Of a DNA stretch of 64,000 nucleotides, positions 33,326 through 45,891 are shown piece by piece; position 1 is the first letter of the stretch; every line of letters starts with the position of its first letter. The translations under genes and the position numbers were made by a program. The DNA is from Chaenocephalus aceratus (Eukaryota > Chordata > Actinopteri > Perciformes > Channichthyidae), in assembly GCA_023974075.1 (NCBI GenBank), contig CM043808.1, positions 20,544,136 through 20,608,135 of the forward strand. The letters run 5' to 3'. The notes under the pieces were generated by a model. The model saw nothing but the letters and a program-made list of their open reading frames with translations, did not search any database and was not told the origin of the DNA.

Positions 33326-34894
33326 AAGACCCACAACCTGGCACGCATCTCAAACCAACCTATCTATAGCGATTAAACTCTTCTGAGGGATCAGAGCGCT
33401 CTGTATGCAGATGTTTGTGCAGCCTACACACCGCACAAGTCACTGGGACAAACATGTGGGCGCCACAAAAGAAATGGAGATCTTAAACAGAACTGCTCAG
33501 ATACTGTATGTTTACTCACAGCAATCGAGGGACTGATTGGAGTTTTTGTTAAAGAGCAGCGCCGCCATCAGACACACAAAACTCTTGAACTCTAAGAACT
33601 GTAACATGTACATGCTTCTCTACCCTCCCAGTGACGTTGCTTTAAATGATAGATACTGTAACATAATCCAATAACAAATAACAGTAATGGTCAGACTTTA
33701 TCTCATCGAGGTATTTTTATTTCAATACTTTCTTTTCATTTTCATGTTATTATGGACAATTTGCCAACAACATGTAAAGAAAAACAGTATGTAGCACCAT
33801 GGAGGAGGTGTGTAATAAAGGGTCAGTTCACAATAAAAAAACAACAAAATTATACGTTTTTTCTGAAATGCCACAACAATAGAATCCAGTTAAATTAATA
33901 ATACATTTCAAAACCTCAAAAGCTACATCTCTTTACAGAGCAAACAATGTTCAGGTTACTTAATAATCCTCATCCACTGATTTAAATGTGATTCCAATAT
34001 TTGTAATGCACATGCATAATTTCACAGTGCATTTAAATATACAAAGAAAAGTTATTCTGTAGCATTAAACCTACTGTAACTTTAAGAGAATTGCTCAAGA
34101 TATCCATCACTCCCCACCAGAGAAAGGATTTTATTAGGCCAGTGCAATAGAAGAAGCTCCCTGGTTGCTTCTCGTTTCTCGATCAGTTGCCTGAACTGTG
34201 TGCCTTTTGATTTAAAGTGTACAAAACACGTCAGTATTGACACCGCTGTGAAAGAATACATGAGAAACTACCTGTTGCTATGTTGCACGTTCTGAATATG
34301 GCACATAGCTCCCTCTGCTGACACAAGAGCAGATGTGCATCCGTAAGAAAACTAATACCTGAGGGCCTTAAAAAAAGAAAATATCTGGTAGATAGTATTT
34401 ATTATTAAAGGCACAACCCCAAACCTAACAATCATTTAATTATCATGTGTTAGCTGAAGGTTGTTTGATTTGATGTGACGGCTTATTGTATCAAGAATGT
34501 ACAGATTATTATAAATACTCAATGCTTTAATTTGCTTGCATTCTGACAAGCATGGGGGGGGTAACGTGTAAATGTGGGATATCATCACATGTAATTACCA
34601 ACAAATATATGAGCATATATGTGAAAACTCCACTCCAGTATAATTGTAATACACCATTTGTGATATATTGTAAGTAAAGACACAATGAGAGACGGACATG
34701 TGTGCACTAACACTCTGATGCCCTTCCTCTGTGTGCAACTGTAGCTCTACTGAGAAAACTAATAAAGACCAAGCATTTTGACAGAAAACCAATGGTTTGT
34801 ATGATGTAATCATTTTTGGGTAATTCATTCTACTGAAAAAAACATATTTGACATCTAGTCTTAGTGACTTCCTCTTCATCTTGGCGAAGTTTAG

Positions 34895-36065
34895 TCATCG
34901 GGGAACTTGTGAGGCTTCTTCTGGAAACTGTATCCTCCCAATTTCTAAGTATTCTTTTGTGAAGCTTACAATATCTTTGATAAAAAGCTGTACAGTGCAT
35001 TTATTGAAGTCCTCAGTCAGCTTCTCCCTGATGAACTCAGCATATTTGTCCTGCACCATCTCCTTCCAACACTGTTGAAATGTGAGCCTTATTTCACCCT
35101 GCGTGGCGTCAGACACCTGTGAGCTAAAAGCATACTCAAATGCAAAAGCAAGTCCTTTTCTTAAATGTTCCTCCAAAACTTTCTTTTTTGTCTGGGAGCA
35201 GAACTTTTGCAGCTTCGATCATTGTGTTTAGCTCCTGGATGTCTTTCTCCCCTTCTGGTTTGCCTTCAAAAATACTATGCATTCTTTTAAAGCTCTTCCA
35301 GTCCTGGTCCTGCACAGTGTTTATAAAAGCCAAATCTGCAGATCTCAGGAGGCGTTTCACAGCAGAAAACACATTTTCACACGCAGGATTAAGATCAGTC
35401 TCTTCAGCTGCTTTCACATAGCTCTCATAGTCCTCAGTCTGATCGATACAGTCCACTTGGCTGAAGTGAATATCCCTGAAGACATCTTCTTTATTTCCTT
35501 TGAAGCCCCAACATTTCACGTAACCAATATGAGTCTTCACTCCGTACATTCCACACAGTCCACCACTCCTTAGCTTTCTGAACCAAATTCAGCATGCATT
35601 GCACGCATCTGTATTTCTAGCCAAACAGGGGCTGTTCTTGATGAAAACATACACCTTCCCGCCTTCTGAGGCAGCCTCTGACTCCAGAAGTTCCTGGGTT
35701 TGTTTGATTATGAAGTCCTCGCTGTGTTCTCCCTTGTTGTACTTTGGATAGAAAGGTCCATACATGATAATCTCCTCCAGTTTCTCAATGACAGCCCATG
35801 AATGCTACTTGTCCACTGCACCACATTCCTCTGTGATGTCTTGCTGAAACTCAAAAAATGTCTTGTTGATTGATTTGTCGAGTAAGGCGTCATCAGTGGC
35901 TTGTTTAAACTTGAGATGCAACAACACTTTCTTTACAGAGGTTTGTGTGTCAGCCCAGGACAATATGTCACCCAAGAAGCTCTCAATATCAGTCAGGTTT
36001 TTTGTCGCTACATTCACACAGTCTTCAGGTGTGCAGAGGGTGCCACAGCTTGTCCTGTAACACAT
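34895..36065 (-). pseudogene. AID/APOBEC-like deaminase, disrupted
   Basis: About 390 codons without introns on the minus strand. The start shown, MCYRTSC, follows an in-frame stop by two codons, so an upstream exon (acceptor TGTTACAG at about 36052) may once have existed. The N-terminal part is Cys-rich. The middle has GEHSEDF (His at 35724-35726, Glu at 35718-35720) and, 33 codons on, NSPC (Cys at 35625-35627) followed by DACNAC, matching the H-x-E...P-C...C zinc site of the cytidine deaminase superfamily. The C-terminal half is helical-looking with no known domain. Breaks: TAG at 35805-35807, TGA with a shifted frame at 35589-35591, and a one-base shift in an A-rich run near 35176-35190. 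The likeliest relatives are the secreted AID/APOBEC-like (SNAD-type) lineages of fish, from memory. The family assignment needs a profile search. Confidence 0.55.
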
Positions 36066-37462
36066 GATATCTCACTGTATGGCATACAAGTCTGGGTGAA
36101 TAACTCCAACATTGTGATAACTGGGAACTGGGGCGTATTGTTTGTAAATACACACTAAAATGGACTACTATTGACACTGGAATTATTCATATTTAATCAG
36201 GTGTCTTATGATGTGAATTATGTTGTTAAATTACTATTGTATTTACTTTTCTAACAAATAGTTGGACATTTGGGAAATACATTGATTTGCTTTCTTGCAG
36301 AGATTAAGACAAGAAGATAGAAAACCCTCATACCTGTCCAATAATTATAAATCTACAGCAAGTTAGCTTAGCATAACAACTGCAAACAGGGGGAAGTGCC
36401 AACCTGTCCCTGTCTAAAAAAGTAACAAAACCCACCTCTTTATTTTTAAAATGAACACATCATATTTTGTGTTCAATTGGAACAAATATTACATTGAAGT
36501 GCTAATAAGCAGATTTAGTTACCTTTGGACAGAGTGACACTCGTGTCTACGCTGTTTCCAGTCTAAGCAAAGCTAATATATAGATAATTTTTTGATGGAC
36601 AATAATGATCATCTAACTCTGACTATATTGTTGAAATACTCTCTCCATGGTCATTAATAAACCATGTTAAAAAAAGTTTCCTATTTCAATGAATAATCCA
36701 GCTCTACGATAAATGAACATTTCACCATATGAATAGCCTACTGTCCGAATTGTGAATTGTAAATATGAAACAGATCTCTGACTTTATGATGCTTTCAGAA
36801 GGATTGTGTGAACATAAGACACATCAAATAAAGGGATGCGACATGTGGTAGGCCTATGTTGCCATAACAACGATGTGGCATACCAAGAGGAATTGAAAAT
36901 GTCACCTGAAATACCCTTTGTCCTCAAACAACCCAGACGCATGAATAAACCTGTGACATTCCTGTTGCAACACCTCTCAAGAAAACATTTCCACGACCCA
37001 GATTACATGTATATATTCTGTCAGCACTTACTGTCTGTCATGCCTGTCTGTGCGTGTGTCAGCCTCATATCTGGCCAGAGTTTTGAGACATTTCTTTTTG
37101 CACATGGGAAGCTCCTTTGCATATCCATTACACAGAGGTAGTTTACGGCTAACTCTGAAACAGAAATCAGGAATATCATCATGGGATCAGATTACAGTGT
37201 ATTATGTACGGTGGCTGTTTAAATAAAACAAATTCAGTTTGACTTCTATGGATAACAATAGTTTATGTCTTTGCTAAAAGATTTAAAAAATGTTTTACAG
37301 TGTTTCAGGCAGCCGTTCCACCAATATAAAATGTCAAAGAGAAGTACAACTATCAAGATACAAGAACATGTCCTTTCCAACCCGATATCACGGCAAGACG
37401 TGAACATGTGACGATTTACCATGCTGGGAGACGTGAAGATGTCACGATTTCGTCCCTTCAAA
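36066..37462. other. Intergenic, no feature recognised
   Basis: AT-rich spacer between the deaminase-like remnant and the inverted-repeat arm. The 101-codon frame at 36836-37141 has no motif and weak composition for coding. Confidence 0.4.
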
Positions 37463-37482
37463 CGTGACAGTTACACGGTATT

Positions 37483-38461
37483 AGGCTTGTTTGAGACACA
37501 TTGCGGCTCGCCTCGAAAGTAGACGAGAGTAGCCGATCGCAGCCGGGGGAGGTGTCAAAAAGCTCGCCTGAAGTCGGACAGCTCCGAGTCGGCTTCTTCT
37601 TCTTCATCTTCTTCTTCGCATTCTTCTTCTTCTTCTCTCGGTTTTTTGGCGGATTGCAAACAACTTTAAGGTGCATACCGCCACCTCCGGAGTCGGCTTG
37701 ACTCGGTTTGCATTTATAAAGAATGCACACATGTGTTGTGTCGTTAATGTCAGATATGTACTAAGTAAATACATTTGTTCCTGCTCAAGATTAGATTCAA
37801 CTGTATTGTTATTGCACAGATTACAGGTACTGAGACAACGAAATGCAGTTTAGCTTCTAACCAGGTGCAACAAGCAGTGAAGTAGAAAGTAATGTACACA
37901 ATCTACAGAATAACATAGAATGAATTGAATGATGAATAAACAGTGGGGTATGAATACACTAGAAATCAGCCTGTGAGCAGTATGAACAGTGTGTATGAAT
38001 ATGCTAAGATATATAAAGTATGAAAACGGTAAGCAGTATAGTATAAAATATATAGATATTAATTTCATGATGATAAACATTGTGGAACAATGATGAAAAA
38101 TGGGAATGGATGTGGCGACGTAAAACTGATACAAAACAACAACAAACTTTTGCCAGCCAATTGGAGAGTTTCATCAGCAGCACGTGGTAAAAACCACCAA
38201 TGAGCGCTCAGCTCGAGATACCAGCGAGCCGTTTCCCATCAAGCATTTCGCTTCCGCAGCTCGTGGAGAGCAACTGTGCCAACTCGCCTCGCCTCGCTCT
38301 CAAGGCTGCGGGCGTCTTTGTCCCGCGAGATTTCAAAGTCTCATGTGGGCGGGCCTCCAGAGCAAGTCGGACAAAATGACTAACCATCATGCAACGCACT
38401 AGCAAGACGTTGATCGCAATTGCGCAGGTCTGCGCAGGTCTTGCTTGTCTCAAACAAGCCT
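37483..38461. mobile_element. Harbinger-like DNA transposon with perfect TIR
   Basis: The ends are AGGCTTGTTTGAGAC and its exact reverse complement GTCTCAAACAAGCCT, 979 bp apart. The flanks duplicate ATT (37480-37482 and 38462-38464). The right arm at about 45870 preserves the empty site (CGGTATTGTTAAC in left-arm orientation), proving insertion. It contains a TCTTCT repeat (about 37596-37640) and a nested repeat at 37797-38140. A 3-bp duplication suggests PIF/Harbinger, though ATT is not the classic TWA. Confidence 0.75.
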
Positions 38462-39013
38462 ATTGTTAACCCACCAGTGGAGAAATAACCGGAAATGCCA
38501 AGCAAATGCTACCCCGACGGTCGGTTGTTATTGTCAATATTAATATAATAATGATTTATTTTTTAATAGTCACACTCGATTACGCCGATTTTCTTGTTAA
38601 CCCAGCTGGTCGACACCTCTTTTAGCAGAAATAAAGGCTACATTAATGTATTACATATATGTTAATCCCTGCGTGGATGGTGTGGATGTGGAATTAACGG
38701 ACGTGACGTTGTGCGATTGAGTTGCCAGGCAACAGCTTCGGTTCATGTTAATTTACAAACTCTTGAACTACAACCTTAGTTATATTTAAAAACATAGAAG
38801 GCCTCACGAAATACTTTAATGCAAATTAAAATGTAAATGTGAAGGAATGTGTGTATAACAAAATACATCGGTGATAAACGAAACCGGAAACATACTAGGC
38901 AAGATCCTCAGCTCGATGATTGGATGGTTTAGCCGCAATGCATGCTGGGATTTGGTGTTTATGTGATGTGAAATCTGAAAACGTTTTTTAAAAATAAATA
39001 ATACTTTATTCCG

Positions 39014-40385
39014 AGTGTGCTTGCTTTTCCCTTTGAAAGTCATCATATAACGGCATTGTAATACACGGTTCGGCTGCATTAAATATTACATATCTGCCGT
39101 AGTTCTCTATTTATAGAGCCCTGCTGAGAAGACTACTAGACCAGGGGTGGGGAACCTTTTTCCTCTCAAGGGCCATTTACATGTTTCCAACTTCCTCCGA
39201 GGGCCGTACAAATGATTGACCTCTGCTTAAAAATACTAAAATCACAGCCCATTCATTTGGCCTTTCTTTCATGCTGTGCAAAGAAAAAGCAATCTCTTAA
39301 TCCAGATATTTTACCATGACTCACGCATGCATGCACGTGCACGGTTGTGGCATGACCACCAAAACAGAAAGATATTGGACACAACATGTGTGCAAATGTA
39401 GTTTCCTATCCATGTGAACATGATTTAAGTGTGGGGGGGTCTGAAAATATATTTTTTTAAAAGCATCAATCTGGTGCACTTTGAGCGCAACATTAGGAGA
39501 TCTATGGATACATCTCTCAACATCCATATGAAACAGAACTGTAAGAAGATTTTATTTTTATTTATAGATATTTTACAAATCACTCCCCTTTCAAACTGTA
39601 TTCTTGTTTATTAATAACAACTTTTTTTTACTGTCATATCATATTTTATACCTGTTTACTTTATTCTCTTATTTTTTAATAACTATATAATGATCATATA
39701 AAGATGTGCCTCACTGGTTGGAGAAAAAGCTTCGTATATTCGTTAGCATAGCTAGCTAACCAGATGCTAATAACAACAAAGTTATTGACTCTATGATCAG
39801 TATGACAGATGAACAGATCGCCACTGGGCTAACTAAAGACACAGCAACGCAACAACTGCGGCATGTGTACGGCTCCTTATGGGTACTGCAATTTTTGGAA
39901 GTGCCGGAGCGACGTTCCGGTGCTCTCCGGCATAACTGCACCCCAGAGGAGACATATACCACGTGATGACCATACAGTCTATGGTGATGACACGTTAGGC
40001 TCGTGTTATGTTCAAGGACCCTGACCTTGGCCAGGAAAAACAGGCACTCGCTTGTTTAATTTGTTTGCGGTCTAGATTTCTTTAATTTCTTTCTTTTTTG
40101 CGTGTGTTTATAAATTACCTCGAGGGCCGTACCAAATTGTCTCGCGGGCCGTATACGCCCCAGGGGCCGGAGGTTCCCCACCCCTGTTCTAGACAAACAG
40201 GAAGAACTGCCGCCAAAACTGAAAACGTGTGCTTGCTTTTCTCTTTGAAAGTCATCACATAACGGCAATGTAACACATGGTTCGGCTGCATTAAGTATTA
40301 CATATTACTTAATTCTCTATTTATAGAGCCCTGCTGAGAAGACTTCTAGACAAACAGGAGAACTGCCGCCAAAACTAAAAACGTG
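39014..40385. repeat. Tandem duplication of about 165 bp, split by a hAT
   Basis: The unit GTGTGCTTGCTTTT...CCGCCAAAACT occurs as copy 1 (39014-39141 continued at 40195-40225) and copy 2 (about 40226-40385). The right arm has only one copy, so duplication followed separation of the arms or was lost there. Confidence 0.8.
39142..40186. mobile_element. Non-autonomous hAT transposon, copy B
   Basis: Same family as 3388-4314, inverted: it starts CAGGGGTGGGGAACC and ends GGTTCCCCACCCCTG. Flanks TACTAGAC (39134-39141) and TTCTAGAC (40187-40194) are an 8-bp duplication with one difference. At 1045 bp it is slightly longer than copy A, with no transposase. Confidence 0.9.
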
Positions 40386-41610
40386 ACGTGGATCATAAAT
40401 ATAATTAAACAACATCTTACATTTCTTTTCACACAATACGTCTCCTTGCAGTATCAACACTAATTCGGCTGACTTTTATATTTGATCCAATTGGTAGATA
40501 GGCTGTATTTACACCATAATGGTGCAGAGCTGATAGAAAGGGACACCTGGTGGTTAAAGCACGTTATTGAAATGTATTATTTTATTATTAGATATTAATA
40601 GGAGGATGTGCAAAACAGACAAACTAATAAGGCTTAATTTAAACATTAAAGAGTACTTTAGGTTAAGGTCTTCTTTTGAATAAGAAAAAAGCTTTGGGGG
40701 TATAGAAGAAGAATATGGAGGGATGAAACCCTCTTTAATGGTCACACATGCAGAGCACACAGCACACACAGTGACATTTGTATCTACAGATAAATATTAA
40801 GCCTGACAAAGTACTTAACGTCTAATATATTGCTTTCCTGCAATGTTAACTATGTTCAAGCAATTATTTGTTTATTATTAAACTGATATTATACATAGCC
40901 TATGTATTATACTCTTATAAGATGTATGTAGATAGTATAAGAAATGTGCAGAATGACAGTTTAATGATGGAGGTACACACATATTGATAGATGTCTTGTA
41001 ATGCACTGTTCAGGAACCTGTGACCCAAGTTTTTCATTCATTGCATAACTATCCAATCCAATCCACCTTATTTATATAGCACATATTAAAACAGAGGGTT
41101 TTACCGAAGTGCTTCACAGCAGACATAACATTATCATAAAATATGATATTACAATAATAGATAAAAGGCACACATAAGAATAGATAAAAAGGCATACATA
41201 AGAATAGATAAAAAGGCACATAAGGGCTATGGACAGACAAATAAAAGCATAACAATCAATAAGGTCTCCCTTGAAAAAGAGATCTATGATCTCAATGGGA
41301 CCAATCTGGTTAAATAAAGGTTTGAAATGAAATGAAAAAAATATAGCTCAAACTGACTCGAAAGCGAGGGAAAAGAGGTGGGTCTTCAAGCGGGACTTAA
41401 ACGTTTGAAGGGTGGGCGACAATTTGACATGGGGGGGCAGGTCATTTCAGAGCCTGGGGGCTACCGCTGAGCAGGGGTGGATCTAGACAAATATTCATGG
41501 GGTGGAGGGAGATTTTGAGGGGTGGCATCCCCTGGCAGAAGAATATGCTGATTTAATCGCAGTCATATCAATCAATGTTAACATATATTCATATATTTAT
41601 ATATATATAC

Positions 41611-42670
41611 TAGGGCTGTCAAACGATTACAATTTTTAATCAGATTAATCACAGCTTAAAAATTAATTAATCATGATTAATCACCATTCGAACTATGTCC
41701 AAAATATGCCATTTATTTATGTATATTGTTGTGGGAATGGAAAGATAAATGAAAGCAGGCGGATATATCCAATTAACATACAGTATCTATGTTTATTATA
41801 ACATTTTTCTGCATGTCAAAATGAAAGACAGCCCACACACCTATCAATCATCAAACCGTGGGGTCTTAATTCATTACGTGTTGATTTCTATCAACGGGGG
41901 AGTACTTCAGGAATGTCGACAGAGGGGGGGGCGGGCTAGTGGAGTACTTCGTGACCACAGAGTGTGAACGTTGTGATCAGCTGTTTTAGCGCAGTTCTCC
42001 AGTGATGGGGGGAGTCTCCCTCCGCAGCCGGTTGGCGTAGTTTTGGCACAGTTCCGTTGTACAGACCGACGTTAACAGCAGCCCTGTCTGTGCACACGGA
42101 GACCGACTCTGTCGTCCGGTGATCTAACCGCCTTCTGGAAAAGCTTCACAAGTACGTCGGTACGCAAATGCGCTTTGTGACACAAGTGACGGTACGCATT
42201 TCAGATTACGCACATAACCTGCGTACCAGTTATGTGCACCCCTGTACCAGAGCCATATTATTACTATTATATGGCTCTGCCCTGTACTACAGCAAGAGTA
42301 TTCTCCGTCGGGACTTCCTGCAACAACACCACGCCGTTATCAAAGATGTTCTATTGAGAAGACGATCACTACGTGACAAAAGTTTTCAAAACCGTGGCTA
42401 CTGAAATCAATCTTACTAACTGCTGTCTGTGCAATTTACTCCGCGCGAGTTGGCAGACTTTATTTTGCTTACTTTAACATCATTTGTCATGGTGGGGCTA
42501 AGCTATTTCTTGGTATGGGTGTAGCCTACCCCAGCCATACCCTGGCGCTGCCACTGGTGGCACGTATGGGGCGGGCCATTCTGCACATGCGTTAAATGCG
42601 TTAAATATTTTAACGCAATTAATTCAAAAAATTAATTACCGCCGTTAACGCGATAATTTTGACAGCACTA
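41611..42670. mobile_element. Nested hAT transposon
   Basis: The ends are TAGGGCTGTCAAACGATT and AATTTTGACAGCACTA, with perfect 8-bp duplication ATATATAC (41603-41610 and 42671-42678). The interior (41820-41905, 42310-42400) is the inverted counterpart of 7760-8005. A short perfect hairpin AGAGCCATAT/ATATGGCTCT lies at about 42250-42279. Confidence 0.88.
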
Positions 42671-42799
42671 ATATATACACAATGTTCATATTTTAACTCA
42701 ATAACATAGGTGACATTATTGCGGCACATCAGTAAAGCCTTAAATATAAATATATAAGCTGGCAGACATAATTTAATGCATTTTAACTGAACAATAACT

Positions 42800-43060
42800 G
42801 AATCAATCAATCAATGTTTATTTATATAGCCCAATATCACAAATGTTACATTTGTCTCGGTGGACTTCACAGTTTGTACAGAATATCAGTATGACAATAC
42901 GACACCCTCTGTCCTTAGACCCTCACATCGTACAAGGAAAACCTTCCGGAGAAAACCCACAGTTTAAAGGGGAAAATGGGAGAAACCTCAGGGAGAGCAA
43001 CAGAGGAGGGATCCCTCTCCCAGGACGGACAGACGTGCAATAGATGCCGTGTGTAAATTG
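42800..43060 (-). mobile_element. Retroelement 3' fragment (inverted copy)
   Basis: It starts with a TCAATCAATCAATG repeat and TTTATTTATATAGCCC, then matches the reverse complement of 22870-23100. It is a 5'-truncated insertion inside the hAT at 41472-44225. Confidence 0.75.
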
Positions 43061-44225
43061 AAAAGATAATACATTTGCAACATAGGATGAGTTTGTTTGA
43101 GGAGAATGAGTTTGTTTCACTCTTAGACCAGCAGGTGTACCAAATCTATGCAGACTGCTGCAATAAGTACATTAATTAATTGTCTCATCGATGTTTGTCT
43201 GTATGAATATGATAATATTAACAATCATATTATTCCTATCAGCTGTCAATCACTGTTATGATTCACATATTCATTTATTATTGAATAAACTATATTTTTT
43301 GGAGGAGTTAATGATGAATGTTCCTCAAGATGCTTGCTCACCCTCCTTCAAATTTGAAAGAAAAGTAATTACTATCATGTATCAAAATTCAAAAGATCCA
43401 AAGTAACAGTTCAGCGCCCCACGACTTTACTGCAAACAGTTACAACCTTGACTTTACACCAGAAAGAACAAACATTAAAGAAGTGACTAACTGCATCAGT
43501 TAGGGTTAAAAAACATGTATTCAGCTAAAACATATACATCGCTGCAGTTATTAACCAGTGGAAAGTCCTTAGCTACTGGTCAAGTTAAATCAAAGTGGTT
43601 ACTTTTTTTTGGCTGGGCAGTGTAGTTTTACACACCGTCTTTGACTTTCTCAGGACTTAAAACTGTTTTTTGGGGGCAGAGCCCCACAAAGAAAAAAAAA
43701 ATACCCACAAACAAGGTCATCATTTTAACAGTTTTTTATGCTCATCGAGTCATCCGTGAGCAGAGCATCAAGTTGTCATGTCTATTACAGCTGAATGCGG
43801 CGATTACCATTTTGTTCAGCAAAACGCCGTACAAACTTATTAAGATCAACAGCTTTAGTGCGTTTTGATTCAATGCTGAGTACAGCCAAACTTGACAGTC
43901 TCTTCTCTGTCATAGTAGACCGCAAATACCTCATTCCTTCCATCTACTTGGATCCTAATGGTTCTCGTTATGCGCTGTCCCGTTCAAATGAAATCGCCGC
44001 CAATTATATTATTTCCAAGCTCGCGCCAGGGCGGGGTTACAAGACTCGCGTCTTGTGCTGCATTCACTTGCACTCAGACATTAGAGATTTTTTCTCATAA
44101 ATGTCCGATTAGCCACAACTTTTCTTTCAAAACAAAGATGCCAACTATGGTGGCAGCTGGGGTGGCAAGACTATTTTTTAGGGTGGCAGTTGCCACTCCA
44201 TGCCACCCCGGCAGATCCGCCCCTG

Positions 44226-44814
44226 CCGCTGAGAAGGCTCGGTCTCCCCTGGTCTTTTTCTTGGTTTTAGGGACTACCAGCAGCAGCTGATCAGCCGACC
44301 TCAAAGCCCTTGAGGGGATGTACACCTGTAGAAGGTCTGAGATGTACTGAGGGGCCAGCCCATTAAGCAATTTAAAAACAAACAATAAAATCTTAAAATT
44401 AACTCTAAAATGGACAGGAAGCCAGTGGAGGGAAGCCAGAATTGGTGTGATGTGTTCATGCTTGCGTGTTCCTGTAAGCAGCCGAGCCGCAGTGTTTTGT
44501 ACCAGCTGCAGGCGTGCCAGCGAGGTCTTGTTTAGGCCGGCATAAAGTGCATTACAGTAATCTAGACGCGTAGAAACAAAGCCATGAATTACACGCTCAA
44601 AGTCTAAAAAAGATAAAACTGGTTTAATTTTGGACAGGAGCCTCAAGTGATAAAAACTGGATTTAACCACTGAGTTGATTTGTTTATCCAATTTAAAAGC
44701 ACTGTCAATTTTGACGCCCAGATTTGTGACCATGGGTTTTGCATACGGTTGCAGGGAACCCAGGTCAATGGAAGGGACAACTACACCGTAGTTGTGTATA
44801 ATATGATATGTCAA
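44226..44814 (-). pseudogene. LINE reverse transcriptase C-terminal fragment
   Basis: The frame reads NLGVKIDSAFKLDKQIN, STRLDYCNALYAGL, RLQLVQNTAARLL and LHWLPVHFRVNFKILL, the thumb and C-terminal region of L2/CR1-type reverse transcriptases, ending at the hAT junction after TRGDRAFS. The catalytic core is lost by 5' truncation. Confidence 0.85.
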
Positions 44815-44929
44815 TAAACCTTAGCTTAGAAAATCTTGAAATCTTGAAAGGGGTGTGCAAACTAGTCATTATATACAGTCTTTAATTAACTATTAGTAGA
44901 GAATACCGAGTAATGAATATACTTTATAG

Positions 44930-45891
44930 GGATCCTATTAATATCTAATAATAAAATAATAAAATTCAATAACGTGCTTTAACCACCAGGTGTCCCTTTC
45001 TATCAGCTGTGCACCGTTATGGTGTAAATACAGCCCTATATATATATATAGCCTATCTACCAATTGGATCAAATATAAAAGTCAGCCGAATTAGTGTTGA
45101 TACTGCAAGGAGACGTATTGTGTGAAAAGAAATGTAAGATGTTGTTTAATTGCTTATATATTTATGATCCACGTCACGTTTTCAGTTTTGGCGGCAATTC
45201 TCCTGTTTGTCTAGAAGTCTTCTCAGCAGGGCTCTATACATAGAGAATTAAGTCATATGTAATACTTAATACAGCCGAACCGTGTATTACATTGCCGTTA
45301 TGTGATGACTTTTAAAGGGAAAAGCAAGCACACTCGGAATAAAGTATTATTTTATTTTTAAAAAAGTTTTCAGATTTCACATCACATAAACACCAAATCC
45401 CAGCATGCATTGCGGCTAAACCATCCAATCATCGAGCTGAGGATCTTGCCTACGTATGTTTCCGGTTTCGTTTATCACTGATGTATTTTGTTATACACAC
45501 ATTCCTTCACATTTACATTTTAATTTGCATTAAAGTATTTTGTGAGGCCTATTAACATGTTTTTAAATATAACTAAGGTTGTAGTTGAAGAGTTTGTCAA
45601 TTAACATGAACCGAAGCTGTTGCCTGGCAATTCAATCGCACAACGTCACGTCTGTTAATTCCACATCCACACCTATGATCCACACGCATGGATTAACATT
45701 GATTTAATGCATTAATGTAGCCTTTTTTTCTGCTAAAAGAGGTATCGACCAGCTGGGGCAACAAGAAAATCGGCGTAATCGAGTGTGACTATTAAAAAAT
45801 AAATCATTAGGTCGGGGTAGCATTTGCTTGGCATTTCCGGTTATTTCTCCACTGGTTAACATGGGTTAACAATACCGTGTAACTGTCACGT
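44930..45891. repeat. Right arm of the large inverted repeat
   Basis: Reverse complement of the left arm with no transposon inside. It has a (TA)n expansion at about 45040-45052 and one X-box mismatch (GTTGCCTGGCAAT near 45619). The match stops exactly where the presumed Gypsy LTR begins at 45892. Confidence 0.8.

Larger units (their letters stand above)
37463..40608. repeat. Left arm of a large inverted repeat
   Basis: After removing two transposons (37483-38461, 39142-40186) and a local tandem duplication, about 1 kb remains that matches the reverse complement of 44930-45891 over its whole length. The arm looks promoter-like: an RFX X-box GTTGCCAGGCAAC (38721-38733), CCGGAAAT/C ETS-type sites (38490, 38882) and GCATGCTGGGA (about 38940). 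No conserved ORF spans it. It could be an unclassified mobile element or a duplicated CpG promoter. Confidence 0.75.
41472..44225. mobile_element. hAT transposon inserted in LINE
   Basis: The ends are CAGGGGTGGATCTAG and GCAGATCCGCCCCTG, with perfect duplication CCGCTGAG (41464-41471 and 44226-44233). It contains a complete second hAT (41611-42670) and a retroelement fragment (42800-43060). No transposase frame is evident; the short frames at 43641-44100 have no motif. Confidence 0.85.
41052..44826 (-). mobile_element. L2/CR1-like LINE, split by a hAT
   Basis: The 3' tail (41052-41471, ending in a TTATTTATATAGCAC-type sequence) and the RT C-terminal part (44226-44826) are two pieces of one minus-strand LINE. 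The hAT between them has a perfect 8-bp duplication of LINE sequence. It is a different subfamily from the copies at 1-1276 and 4466-11545. Confidence 0.8.

Noticed and set aside
38184..38453. Frames on both strands in the Harbinger-like element
   Set aside because: No transposase motif; GC-rich terminal region.
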